Source: Branchiostoma floridae (Eukaryota > Chordata > Leptocardii > Amphioxiformes > Branchiostomatidae). Taken from it: DNA of 64,000 bases. A program made the translations under genes and the position numbers. Of the stretch, positions 48,901 to 59,000 are shown piece by piece (the stretch's first letter is position 1; each line of letters starts with the position of its first letter). The stretch spans positions 7,935,762 through 7,999,761 of the forward strand of contig NC_049993.1 in NCBI RefSeq assembly GCF_000003815.2, given 5' to 3'. Below the pieces are notes generated by a model. It was not told the origin of the DNA, did not search any database, and saw only the letters and a list, made by a program, of their open reading frames with translations.

Positions 48901-51900
48901 AGCCTTCGGGCTTAATTTTGCAAATAAACATTATCATCTATTTTTTTTGTCTATTGTTTTAGCCATCTGCACGGTCCTGTTCAATGAGCGGATGGGGTAT
49001 CTACAGGACAACATCTCCCAGGATGCTCAGGACTTCATCCAGGGTATCCACACCATCTTCCTCACAACCAACACCGTCATCTTCCCTGACGCGGATGTGC
49101 ATCGTTTCCTGAGAACCAAACCGTGGAGACAGTCTGTGGAGGCGTGGGACACGGTTTTCCGTGTTGGTAAGCTTACCCTGACCTTAGCTTTCCTGGGTGC
49201 TACTCCCCCACAGGCCAACGTGGGGTCTTGTGGCGCAGTCGGCAGGGTGTTTGATTCATAACCCAGAGGTTCTGGGTTCGAATCCGTTGATGTGCCACTC
49301 ACTAGATCCTGTGCCCTTGGGAAATCTGGAAAGGCAGTTTACACGACTTTCCTCACCTCACTCAGGAGGTAAAAATGAGTACCTCAAGCTTCGGTTAGGG
49401 ACATCCCTTGGATAGGACTTTGAATGGAGCAAATTGCAACATTCAACAAATGGTGAGTTAAAAGAGAGCTGCTGATTCAGCATCAGTACTCCCAAGACTA
49501 TAGCACGATTTCAGATATCCAGGTGTACAAAACGTTTTTGTCAGACTGTGATCATTAAACACTTTTTAAGTTCCAGTATCAGGGTAACAGACAGATTAGC
49601 ATTTATGTTATAAAAATGTTGGTTGTAGTGAACAGGATAAGCAGAACTAACTACTCAACACTCTTCAGAATGTTCTCCCTACCTCCATGCAGGTGAGAAG
49701 GTGATGGTCCGTAAGTTACAAGAAGCTCTGGAGCGGGAGGAGAGGGGGGAGGGGGAGGACGATCAACCCAACTTCCTGGCATTCGTCAACAGCACAGGGA
49801 GGCTGACCAAGGATGAGATTTACTCCAACACCATTGAGTTGATGGGTGCTGCTATTGACACGGTTTGTTTTTGTTTGGACTATTACTCCATAGTACTGAT
49901 TATCACTCCATAGGACTGACATTATCACTCCATAATACTGCTTATGACACTCCAGAGGTCTGACATTATCACTCCATATGACTGAAATTATCACTCTATA
50001 AGACTGCTTATACCCCTCCATATGACTGAAATGATCACTCTATAATTATAGAATACATCACAGTGTATTCCGTATCACCCAAGGTATCCCGGGAGGGCTG
50101 AGACCGAGGGTGATGTGGAATACACCGTGTTGTATTTCATTTACGTCATACCCACCTGAGAAAACCCATGTTTTGATGCGAAATGCACCAGAAGTTGAAC
50201 AAATTTGGTGCCCTCAAACAAAAAAGTGTTGCAACAGCAATGTTCCAACGTTCGAATCAGGTATTCGAATTGCCAACCGTGCCGTATTCGGCCCACTCGA
50301 AACAGTTCAATTTACTAAATGAATGGAGCCTGTGTCATACGCCTTTCGAACCTGTGCGATACGGAAGCGTACGGCCCGGTCCGGAACACCCGTATCGAAC
50401 GTTTTCGCATCACAGGTATGACATAAGACTGATTATCACTCCAGAGGACTGACATTATCACTCCAGAGGACTGACATTATCACTCCAGAGGACTGACATT
50501 ATCACTCCAGAGGACTGACATTATCACTCCAGAGGGTATGACATAAGACTGATTATCACTCCAGAGGACTGACATTATCACTCCAGAGGACTGACATTAT
50601 CACTCCAGAGGACTGACATTATCACTCCAGAGGACTGACATTATCACTCCAGAGGATTGATGGAAAGTAGGCACTAGTTTCTGTGAGGTCTAAAATTTTT
50701 TTGAGTACATCATTATATGGGTTCAAACTACCCTGTACACTACAGTTTCTTTGATCTAAACATTTTTTTGTATAAGTTATTTGCCCATTGAAGTACATGC
50801 TCGTGCATTGTTACTCTCTTTTCTCCAGACCTCCAACACCCTCCTGTGGACCCTGTACGAGCTGTCACGCAGACCTGAACTCCAGGACAGACTGTATCAG
50901 GAGGTCACACAGGTCATAGGTCAGGACAAGGTCATGACCTGGGATCACCTGAAGGACCTGCACCTCCTGAAGGCCATCATTAAGGAGACTCTGAGGTCTG
51001 TGTAATCTTATAAGAAGTTTTTTCTTTGCTTTAATGATTTTAAATCTGATTTCAAGTCTATATCGGATATATCCTCAAGCTAACCAACATCTTTTGTTAA
51101 GTGAGTATTTCACTGAAGCTGCGGCACAATGGTGTTGCCGCTTTGACAGAGCGTTCAACAAATTTCATTCATAACAATCTCTTTATGCCTTGTGTGCTTC
51201 GTTGTCTTTTAGTCATAAAATCAGCGCATCTTTCAGTTTAACTTGCTTGGGCAGAGAAATTTTAACAGGTATGACAGTTACAGTAGTGTAACTGTCTCTG
51301 ATAATACTCGAATGATCACATGTTGATTGACACAATGGCAAATAGAGTAAGACCTTTCCTATTGGTTACAGGATGTATCCAGTTGTCCATAATGTCAGCC
51401 GTTTGCTGCAGGAGGACACAGTGCTCATGGGATATTGGTTACCCGCAAAGGTAAATTGAATAAGAACGTATCTTTCCTATTGGTTGCAGGATGTATCCTG
51501 TTGCCCCAAACGTCAGCCGCGTCCTGCAGGAAGACACAGTGCTCATGGGATACATGTTACCAGCAAAGGTACATTCATGGCATGAAGAAGGATCATTCAA
51601 GTGGATTCCAACATAGCACTTGGCAAATTTTTGACCAGTCATCCGGTCTTCTTCAGGATAACTGAAGACCCGCTCAGGATAATGATCGGCAGGAATGGTG
51701 TTGTATTGAGATTACCTGAGTTAGTGCCAAATGTCAGCCATTCCAGACCCTTGCAACAGTCATATTGAGCTAGGTCACCTGACTTAGTGCCAAATGGTAG
51801 CTGCTCCAGATCCTTGTGATTTAGCCCCGCCTATTGTAAGCTCCTCACGGCCTCTGGCTGTGAAGAGAGGGCAGTTGGCCCTCCCAATAACCAATAATTA

Positions 51901-54094
51901 CATAACAGAATGGTGATTTCAGCAAGCTTGTCATTTTAAGTAACATCAGCTCTACACAGTTTTATTTAAAAAAAGTGAATTGAAAGAAACTAATGCATTA
52001 TGAGCTATCCCAGGTATGAATACACTTCAGGTAATCCAAGTGTTTTTAAAAGACATTCCAGAGAAGGCCTTGATAAAAACATCATTGGTCTTATATACAA
52101 TACCAGGTGGAGATACCAGGGTAGGGAATCTCCCAAGCAGCCCTCGTCACCCCTGCTTTGCCTATTGGGTCATGCAGTTAGTCCTCCCTCATAGTGAGCA
52201 ATTGAGCTGGTCTCAATCATGATGTTTCTGTCCTAGGGCAAAGAGATGCTGTTACAGTTACAATGTAACCCGTAACCTTGGTCTTGTTACATGGTGACCA
52301 TCAAGTAAAATAAAAAAGATATGAGAGTTGACATTATGACTATACTTCATTCCAGACCTGCGTGGTTGCCCAAGTGTACGCCATGGGGCGGGACCCCCAG
52401 CTGTTTCCTGATCCAGACGAGTTTAAACCCGAGCGCTGGTTGAGAACAGGAGAGGCTCACGATGAAATCAACCCGTACAGCTCTCTGCCATTTGGCTTCG
52501 GGCCACGCAGTTGTCTTGGTACGTTGGAATCATAAAAACCAACAGTCCCATGGCAGCACACCTGGGGCAATTACTTTCGTATTGAGGTCACCTGATGTAG
52601 TGCCAAATGGCAGCCGCTCCAGACCCTTGAAATTTAGGCCCCCCCTATTGTAAGCTCCTTACAATTCAGCCCCTGGCTGCAAAGAGAGAGTAGTCTGCCC
52701 ACCCAATAAAAAAATCACAGTCAGTGTTTTATTTTGTTGACTTCATTGAAGCAATTTGATACTTTTGGGGTTGTCTTAAGACATAGAACAAACAAACAAA
52801 CAACAATTACCTTATTGAAATATCAAAATTTATGCTCTTTAATGATAACAGGCTGCCAATAATGCCAGCTTTTGTTTTTTCCTGATTCTATCTTGATACG
52901 TCAACCATCTTACCCCTTATACTTCTGTGCTGTTGATCGACCATGAAGTCATTTGTGTCTTTTTTTCAGGTCGTCGTGTGGCAGAGGTCGAGCTGCAACT
53001 CCTTCTTGCAAAGGTAGGGGGCTCTCTTCATTTAAAAGCATGACTTGATAAGATGCAGTGACCCACCTACATTGTACATGTGCATTTATTCCCTCTTAGT
53101 CATAGTCATCTTAGATACAACAAAAGAAGTGAACTGGAGCTAGAATAGCATATAGATTCCAGGCTACTCTCAACTCAGTGCCAACATTGGTTGGAGATCT
53201 AGTGGTCTGGATGAAAGTTGTAGAAAAGAAAAGGTTGTTGAAATTTCATGTAATCTGTATGTCATCTTTGAAGTCCAGGAAGATATTAGCTACCTACAAA
53301 TTATGTATGATATTAAATGGGCTGATAAAGTATACAGTATCCAGAAGGTGGCTATTATGTCACCCTATAAGTGGAACACTGAGGATAGTGTAGTGTTTGA
53401 GTGAACTGTTTTCCCTCCCACAGATGTCCCAGCAGTTTGTGCTGAGTCAGGTTGAGTGAACTGTTTTCCCTCCCACAGATGTCCCAGCAGTTTGTGCTGA
53501 GTCAGGTTGAGTGAACTGTTTTCCCTCCCACAGGTGTCCCAGCAGTTTGTGCTGAGTCAGGTTGAGTGAACTGTTTTCCCTCCCACAGGTGTCCCAGCAG
53601 TTTGTGCTGAGTCAGGTTGAGTGAACTGTTTTCCCTCCCACAGATGTCCCAGCAGTTTGTGCTGAGTCAGGTTGAGTGAACTGTTTTCCCTCCCACAGAT
53701 GTCCCAGCAGTTTGTGCTGAGTCAGGTTGAGTGAACTGTTTTCCCTCCCACAGATGTCCCAGCAGTTTGTGCTGAGTCAGGTTGAGTGAACTGTTTTCCC
53801 TCCCACAGATGTCCCAGCAGTTTGTGCTGAGTCAGGTTGAGTGAACTGTTTTCCCTCCCACAGATGTCCCAGCAGTTTGTGCTGACTGCTGAGTCAGGTT
53901 GAGTGAACTGTTTTCCCTCCCACAGATGTCCCAGCAGTTTGTGCTGAGTCAGGTTGAGTGAACTGTTTTCCCTCCCACAGATGTCCCAGCAGTTTGTGCT
54001 GAGTCAGGTGGAACCAGAAGAGATTTCCTCAGTAGCGCAGCCGTTACTGATGCCGGAGACACCCCTGCACCTCCGGTTTGTGGACAGGAAGTAA
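42960..54094 (+). CDS. Mitochondrial-clan cytochrome P450 (CYP24/CYP27-like), complete
   Basis: Heme monooxygenase, probably imported into mitochondria and reduced by adrenodoxin like its clan. Exons: 42960-43107, 46068-46293, 46764-46919, 47425-47621, 48963-49166, 49693-49862, 50829-50995, 51372-51450 or 51490-51568, 52356-52518, 52970-53013, 53981-54094. Phases agree and the exons sum to 1,668 nt (555 residues plus stop), a little above the usual 500-530. Motifs: Arg-rich N-terminus without acidic residues (targeting peptide); PGPPSVPVLGN; helix C region WQKNRSIMARPMLRPKHV; helix I MGAAIDTTSNTL; helix K KETLR; FKPERW; heme loop FGFGPRSCLG with the ligand Cys. LFRKEGKYPAR is typical of the mitochondrial clan (CYP11/24/27). 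Sterol or vitamin D-like substrates are likely by family; the exact substrate is unknown. Start chosen at the first ATG of the basic leader. Confidence 0.9.
43150..43236 (-). repeat. tRNA-derived sequence, probable SINE head
   Basis: On the minus strand: TGGCGTAACGGTTTAGCG resembles an A-box and D-arm, and GTGGGTTGGAATCCC about 45 bp later resembles a B-box with one change from GGTTCGAATCC. Acceptor pairing is not evident, so it is a pseudo-tRNA or SINE remnant in P450 intron 1. Confidence 0.45.
43594..44580 (-). mobile_element. Non-LTR retrotransposon fragment with RNase H domain
   Basis: The minus strand encodes the end of an I/Jockey-type polyprotein. An RNase H domain contains NYEGELEGLH, then LCDCKAAIETV, then WCPGHMGIPGNEIADKEAKL. 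A CX2C...HX4C finger follows (CTNCGAVETTNHFLYHC), with the stop near 43746. The 3' end is a CAA microsatellite (GTT repeats at 43594-43610). A frameshift near 44525 splits the RNase H start, and the 5' end is cut at an ATT microsatellite (44560-44580). Located in P450 intron 1. Confidence 0.75.
44700..45235 (-). mobile_element. Non-LTR fragment, same finger-type C-terminus as the 36-kb copy
   Basis: The minus-strand frame reads NKLRSYRLFK, then MRDRNAVTRLRISCHKLHIE, then CKHCNLDRIEDERHFVVDC (CX2C...HX4C), with a stop near 44783. It aligns by eye with 36800-36960 (FRISDHPLHIESGRHNRTPL). No reverse transcriptase core remains. Confidence 0.65.
45245..45887. mobile_element. Long-inverted-repeat (foldback) element with 8-bp target duplication
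   Basis: 643 bp flanked by TCTTTTAA at 45237-45244 and 45888-45895. The two arms are inverted copies of over 200 bp. Both outer ends hold tandem AAACACCACAAACGACC, then CTCTAATATGCAGT, then GGCGCTCTGGAGACATTGTT, then CAAGTCCTACGTATTCACCA. No ORF. An older copy sits at 12400-12740. The 8-bp duplication suggests hAT-type mobilisation. Confidence 0.8.
46966..47165 (+). repeat. SINE-like repeat, family A copy 1
   Basis: Begins GGTAGGGAATCTCCCGAGCA, continues CTCTCATAGTGAG-like sequence and AGAGATGCTGTTACAATTAC, and ends A-rich. A second copy with about 90 percent visible identity lies at 52120-52325. Both are in the same orientation in P450 introns. No tRNA or 5S head recognised. Confidence 0.65.
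48500..48945 (+). mobile_element. Non-LTR fragment with finger-type C-terminus
   Basis: The plus-strand frame 48584-48826 encodes CTFCSINTLENETHSISQC (CX2C...HX4C) and a short helical tail, then a stop. The 3' UTR carries TTAGCCTTCGGGCTTAATTT and AATAAACATTA, matching TTAGCCCTCGGGCATGAATA and AATAAAGATTA at 37265-37295. It ends about 20 bp before P450 exon 48963. Confidence 0.65.
49200..49445 (+). repeat. tRNA-derived SINE
   Basis: The head GTCTTGTGGCGCAGTCGGCA (A-box), a CAT-containing anticodon loop (TTGATTCATAACCC) and GGTTCTGGGTTCGAATCC (B-box) form a tRNA-Met-like cloverleaf. A tail with CCCTTGGGAAATCTGGAAAG and TTTACACGACTTTCC follows, then a less conserved 3' part. The acceptor stem is imperfect, so this is a SINE rather than a tRNA gene. 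It lies in P450 intron 5. Confidence 0.65.
49875..50660. repeat. Minisatellite, 22-bp unit, two blocks
   Basis: Unit GACTGACATTATCACTCCAGAG. A diverged block occupies 49885-50045. A regular block at 50415-50655 is itself a duplication of about 119 bp starting GTATGACATAAGACTGATTA. Unrelated sequence lies between the two blocks. All within P450 intron 6. Confidence 0.85.
51372..51450 (+). CDS. P450 alternative exon 8a
   Basis: 79 nt, entering in phase 2 and leaving in phase 0; encodes MYPVVHNVSRLLQEDTVLMG and then YWLPAK. It follows the ExxR exon and covers the strand that lines the active site (substrate recognition site 5). Acceptor TTACAG, donor GTAAAT. It differs from 8b at four residues: V-H instead of A-P, L for V and W for M. 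Confidence 0.75.
51490..51568 (+). CDS. P450 alternative exon 8b
   Basis: 79 nt, same phases as 8a; encodes MYPVAPNVSRVLQEDTVLMG and then YMLPAK. It begins exactly 118 bp after 8a and is the more canonical version, since most mitochondrial P450s have a proline after the YPV. Using both exons shifts the frame to a TGA in the next exon. Confidence 0.8.
51715..51895 (+). repeat. Interspersed repeat, family B copy 1
   Basis: Contains GTCACCTGACTTAGTGCCAA, ATGGTAGCTGCTCCAGATCC, CCTATTGTAAGCTCCT and CTCTGGCTGTGAAGAGAG. The copy at 52565-52715 shares all these blocks in order. A partial extra unit precedes it. Intronic in the P450 gene. Confidence 0.6.
52118..52325 (+). repeat. SINE-like repeat, family A copy 2
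   Basis: GGGTAGGGAATCTCCCAAGC, AATCATGATGTTTCTGTCCT, AGAGATGCTGTTACAGTTAC, GTAACCCGTAACCTTG and an A-rich end match the copy at 46966-47165. It lies just before exon 52356. Confidence 0.65.
52565..52715 (+). repeat. Interspersed repeat, family B copy 2
   Basis: GTCACCTGATGTAGTGCCAA, ATGGCAGCCGCTCCAGACCC, CCTATTGTAAGCTCCT and CCTGGCTGCAAAGAGAG, ending AATAAAAAAA. Same orientation as copy 1; the A-rich end suggests retroposition. Confidence 0.6.
53405..54010 (+). repeat. Minisatellite of 55-bp units spanning the last P450 splice acceptor
   Basis: Eleven copies of GTGAACTGTTTTCCCTCCCA, CAGATGTCCCAGCAGTTTGT, GCTGAGTCAGGTTGA. The terminal G of each acceptor falls at 53423, 53478, 53533, 53588, 53643, 53698, 53753, 53808, 53863, 53925 and 53980. 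The period is 55, except 62 before copy 10 (7-bp insertion). Copies 3 and 4 have GTG instead of ATG. Every copy carries a complete pyrimidine tract and CAG acceptor plus nine codons (MSQQFVLSQ) of the last exon. Only the final copy continues into the true C-terminus. Confidence 0.95.
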
Positions 54095-55691
54095 AGAAGA
54101 CAACTGTATCCATTTATCGTCTTTTGGGAAAACTGAGAATGAACTGAACCTCAAGTAACGGACAACGGACATCCCTTGCGAGCAATCATCCCGCAGCAAG
54201 ACAGCCAGAGCTACAGAGGTCACATTCTAGAGCTTTTAGTTAATCTTTTGGGACAGTGTTTTAACCATAGGTGTAGTTTTTCTTTGTTGATTCATTGAAA
54301 AAATTGATTTGTAGAAAATGTATACAAAATGTCACAATACAGTAGCTAAGGGTTTTCGTAATTTTTAAAAGAATGCATAGTCTCATGCCAGAGTTTCTCA
54401 ATCTGGTTGAAATGAACCATTGTTGTATTGAAATGAACAATGTAAAGAAGCAATGACTTTTGAATATGCATGAATTAGTTCAACGAAAAAGTTAATGAAG
54501 ATACACAAAATATAATACGCAAAAAATTTGTAACCATTGTTCAAATATCGTGACGTGTTTCTTAATGAGGATGAAATTGTGGTCAGTTACATTGTATATC
54601 TGACCATAGGCTATCATGTACACTATTATGGACTATCAGACATCTTTAACTCACATGTATGTATGTATATGTCTGAGTGTAGAGATCTGAGTCTGTCAAT
54701 TTAATGAAATTCCCTTAAAAGGATGTAGTGGGCTGGTGACCATGTTTTTGAAGATAGTGTATTTTTGTAATTCATGCAAAACCTAAGGAGTGGAGTTTTG
54801 GGGCTAGTGTGGTGTGATGTTGATCAAACTTTAATCTTATGGAAATCAGGATTACCTGCTCTGTCATTTGTGTAATATTTACATCAACTCTCTTAATGCC
54901 ACTAGGTGCCATAATACCAACAAAAAAAATGCATTTAAGTTTTGTAAGAGATGTACTAGTACCTATATGCATCATCAGTAATCCTGAGCTACATTGTATA
55001 TAATTATACTCACATGTTTAGGTGTCCAAGACAATCTTTAGAAGATACGTTGATGAAGGTTAGACATCCAGGTAATAAGATATGCCAAAAAGCAGTTACT
55101 GAAGCAACTGGATATAATTTTGGAAACGGTCAGACGTTTCAACTAGCATCCAATAGAGCAGCTTCTTCCAGATCCACTGACGTAAACTAGTGTGGTCCAT
55201 GCTAGTTGAAATGTCTGACCATTTCCAAAATCATATCCAGTTGCTTGAGTAACTGCTTTTTGGCAAATCTTTAAAAGAACTCTGTTAAAATGTTTTTGTG
55301 ATATAATAGTAGTATTAAGACACCCAATGGAATTATAAGATGTTACAATTGTTTCCTTCATATTTTACCATATAGAAGTGCTCCAGTGCACATTTCCTGT
55401 AATTTGTGTGTGTAAATTGTACCAAATTCAAATTAAAACTTCTATTTTCTGAAACAAGACAATGTTAAACAAATTCAAAGGAGTTTGTGCTTGTTTGTGT
55501 ATCAAAAGATCAAATTTCCTATCAAATGATGTAAGGTGTGTGTAGATTACCTAATGGTGCAATATAGCTGTGGGCGCTGGGAGGAGCTGCTTTATGGTGG
55601 AAGTCTTGCTTTTAGAAGACAACGTTCTTCCTGAAAGAACAATTGTACAAGTTTGTTAGTCTACTTTTTTTTAGAGAGGGACAAGAATAAA
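54095..55691 (+). other. P450 3' untranslated region and poly(A) signal candidates
   Basis: Noncoding, AT-rich. ATTAAA near 55432 and AATAAA at 55686-55691 are candidate poly(A) signals. The inverted-repeat element at 55050-55270 lies inside if either is used. Confidence 0.45.
55050..55270 (+). mobile_element. Inverted-repeat element, copy 3 (CAAGCAACTGGAT family)
   Basis: The most intact copy. GATATGCCAAAAAGCAGTTA near 55079 is mirrored by GTAACTGCTTTTTGGCAAAT near 55268, and GGTCAGACGTTTCAACTAGC is mirrored by GCTAGTTGAAATGTCTGACC. It falls in the probable 3' UTR of the P450 gene. Confidence 0.6.
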
Positions 55692-56050
55692 TGATTTTTA
55701 ATTTGATTATATATTAGTTGTGCTTATATTTTCTTACCACCTTCGTCTCCTTAAAAAGTCATCAGACGTCTCTTTCCTTATATATTTATTAATTTTTATC
55801 TTAAGTGAGTATTGGGTTACTTTTTCATCTTCAACATGTACATTGGAAGTGCGATCTGTGTCACAGCTAAAAGATAACGAAAGACTGAGACATATGAAAT
55901 AATTATGAGTTAAAAATACATTGATGTTATACATCGAATCGATCTTGCTGAAAATTGCATTATGTCCCTGTCCCTGCGTTATGCAGTCACCACTTCTTCG
56001 TTCGTCGAGCAGTTCTGACAAGATGTGTCAATCGGAAGTGACAGCCGAAA
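55692..56050. other. Intergenic stretch and leader of the MOLO1-like gene
   Basis: No TATA box was identified. An ATG at 56022 in another frame opens a short upstream ORF (ATGTGTCAATCGG...) that overlaps the real start. The start context at 56051 (CGAAAATGG) is favourable. Confidence 0.35.
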
Positions 56051-59000
56051 ATGGCCGAAGTGATCCGGATCTTGCTGGGTATCATGCCCCTCCTGACCGT
56101 ACCGGTCCACTGCGGGAGGGTTACGGTAGGGGAGGACTTCACGGCCGAAGAGATAGTGAGTGTTTGCGGTCATTATGACCGGTCGTGTGCCGTTGAGGAA
56201 ATCGTCTGTGATCCGAAAAAGATACTTGAGTCCGAGGATCTGAAGGCTGTGATCAGCGCCATCAAAGGTATGACAGCATCACCTATTAGGTCATACGTCA
56301 TACAAATGAGATAGTTACTGTACAATTTTTCTGTCAAAAGGATATTTCATAAAGACGTACATAAGCGTGTTATGTACACTTCCAAAATCAGTCTTTTGGT
56401 TAACTTTCTATCAGTGATTCTCCGGTGTTCACTTTGTCCGATTTGTCCATTTAAAATATCAAGCTTTCTTTAACATAGCAATAATTACCTCCATGAAATT
56501 TCATGGAGGTTATATTTTACCCCGCGTTTGTCTGTGTGTCTGTGTGTCTGTCTGTCTGTCTGTGTGTAAACAAAATAACTCAAGAACGGCTGGGTGGATT
56601 TGTTTGATACTTGGTGTGTTGGTAGGGTGTGATGAAAGCTGGAAATGATTAGATTTTGGGCCTCCTAGCGGCTCCCCTTGGTACTGCAGCGCAACTTCCG
56701 GTTTTGCTATCTTGGTGTTCTGAACATGCTATGGTCACGATTTGTGAGCATTAGATAGCTCTTGTGCTCAGGAAGAAGTGACATAAGTTTGGGCCCCCTA
56801 GCGTCTAGTTTTGGGATAGCAGGGGCATTTTTGTCAAAAACTTCTGACGAGGATAACTCAAGAAGGGAACAACGGATTTTCATGATTTTTGGTATGTAGG
56901 TACCTTGGACAATGTTGTACAAGATGAAATACTAATTATGCAAAATAGGAGCAAATTTGCATAATTAATGACAACATTCAATCATAGCAGTTTTTTCTAT
57001 GTATCTCTTGTCTTGGACGTGATATGGTCTTGAAATTTGGGTAGTAGATAGCTTTCAGTGTCATGACAAAGTGGAGCAAGTTTCAGCCCCCTGACATCTA
57101 ATTTAGGAAATGCAGGGGCATTTTTGTCAAGACATTCCAAAGAGGATAACTGCAGAAAGGATTGAGGGATTGGCATCATATTAGGCATGCGGGTACCTTA
57201 GGCAAAGATGTTCATAATGATATACATGTTATGCAAATGAGGACTTAATTTGCATAATTAATGAGGAAATTGTATAATTCCATTGTTTTCATTAACTGGA
57301 CTTCAATAAATGTAACACATGTTAATTATGATAGGTGGAATATAAGCAGATACTAAATATGGTAATGAGGAACTTATTTGCATAATTTATGTAAAAATTG
57401 CAAAACCGCTTTATGATTAATAATGGGAATTTTATAATTGTGACATGTGTACGATTGTCAATGATGAACAACACCATGCATAAATTATGTTAATGTCTTA
57501 GTCATTTGCATGAAATTTACAAAAGCTCTAAATTTTCATGGAGGTATGAGGTCGCCGAACTCTAGTTGTTCCCTGCGTCTTGTGAAATGACGGTATCTTT
57601 GATTATGCTCAATACGATGTGTTTCGTTTGCAAGAAATAAAGACGAACACAGAGAACCAAAACTTGAGAAGTAAAGGTAACGATTCAAAAGTTATTAGGT
57701 AGTTATATGACTTTAAAGACAATATGAAAGCTATAACGTTACTAGTGGTTTCGAAGAATCTGCAGTGTTGGTAACGTTGTTTTACAAATAACATTCCCCA
57801 ACACGTAGGTGTCTTACGTGACTTGAATGTTCTGAAATGCGAAGATAAAAAAAAGCTAAATGGATGCTAATTGAATCAAACCAAGGCAGTTTTCCCAGTG
57901 GAGTATATTATAGAGTCATTATGACTGATAATCGTCTCTGCTCGTCCATGTTGGAACTCGTGATATTCAAGACTACAGGTCAACGCCCAATAAGTCAATG
58001 ACCCTCTATCATGAATTTGTATGAAAAGTTCAAACACAAAGTTTTTTCTAAACATTACCACATGTAGTCAACGTAGTCTACAGTCCAAACTCAGGATTCG
58101 GCCAAACCCACTAGCTCATCCCTGTACTTCTATACATACGTGTGTTGGGCTCCTTATCGTGCAAGTTAAAGATTTGACCTCCATACACGACCCCCACTTA
58201 AGGCAAAACGTCCCCTCCGAAGGATGATCTAACATCCTGTACATGAGATAGCAAAACGGGTCACCAAAAGGGAACTTGACATAACGTAACGCAATCTGCG
58301 AAAGTGGAGAGCGGTAGTATTGATTTTTGTGAGTCGCAAGCCAGGCTAAGTACCGCTTTAATGCAATAATATGAGATTGTAAACGATAAGAGTGGCACTT
58401 ATATGGCCTGTCTGTCTCCCAGGGGTTCGGGGAATGGAGAAATTGTGATGTAGAACAGACGTCTTTCAACATCAATATGGCGGAGCTCTTCATATTTTAG
58501 CATTCAATCTTATTCGTCGTCTTCTTCAGTCAAACACGACTAGTTTTTCCAAGTACACTGCATCGTCCTACACTCCCATTGATAAGCGTGGTGGGCTGTT
58601 TCACATGCAGGGCCCCGGGGCTTTGGCAATTTATAGATCTTTAAAATACCACTAAACCAAGGGTCAATCATTGACAAGACATACAGTCTATTTTGTTTTT
58701 ATCTGTCCATTAATATATGGATGTTAATTTTCCACTTTGAAAATCAGCTTCTCTAGACAAGCTCGGATAGAAATATTGCCCAAAGGCAGGGGATCGTTGC
58801 CTTAGTGATGATTGTTACTCAAACTCTAAAGAAGTTGAAGGGGACAGCTACCAGCCAGAAGAAAGTAACGACCCCCTTCTGACTCTACTTTGAAGCTTCG
58901 AAGGTGCACAATGACATTGAGTGACCACCAATAACCACCTAACCACCCTATTCTGAACCACTTTTCCGAATCTTTATACAACTATATTTCCAGGTATCAC

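Noticed and set aside
49218-49295. Possible functional tRNA-Met
   Set aside because: A- and B-boxes are good, but the acceptor stem is imperfect and a SINE-type tail follows.
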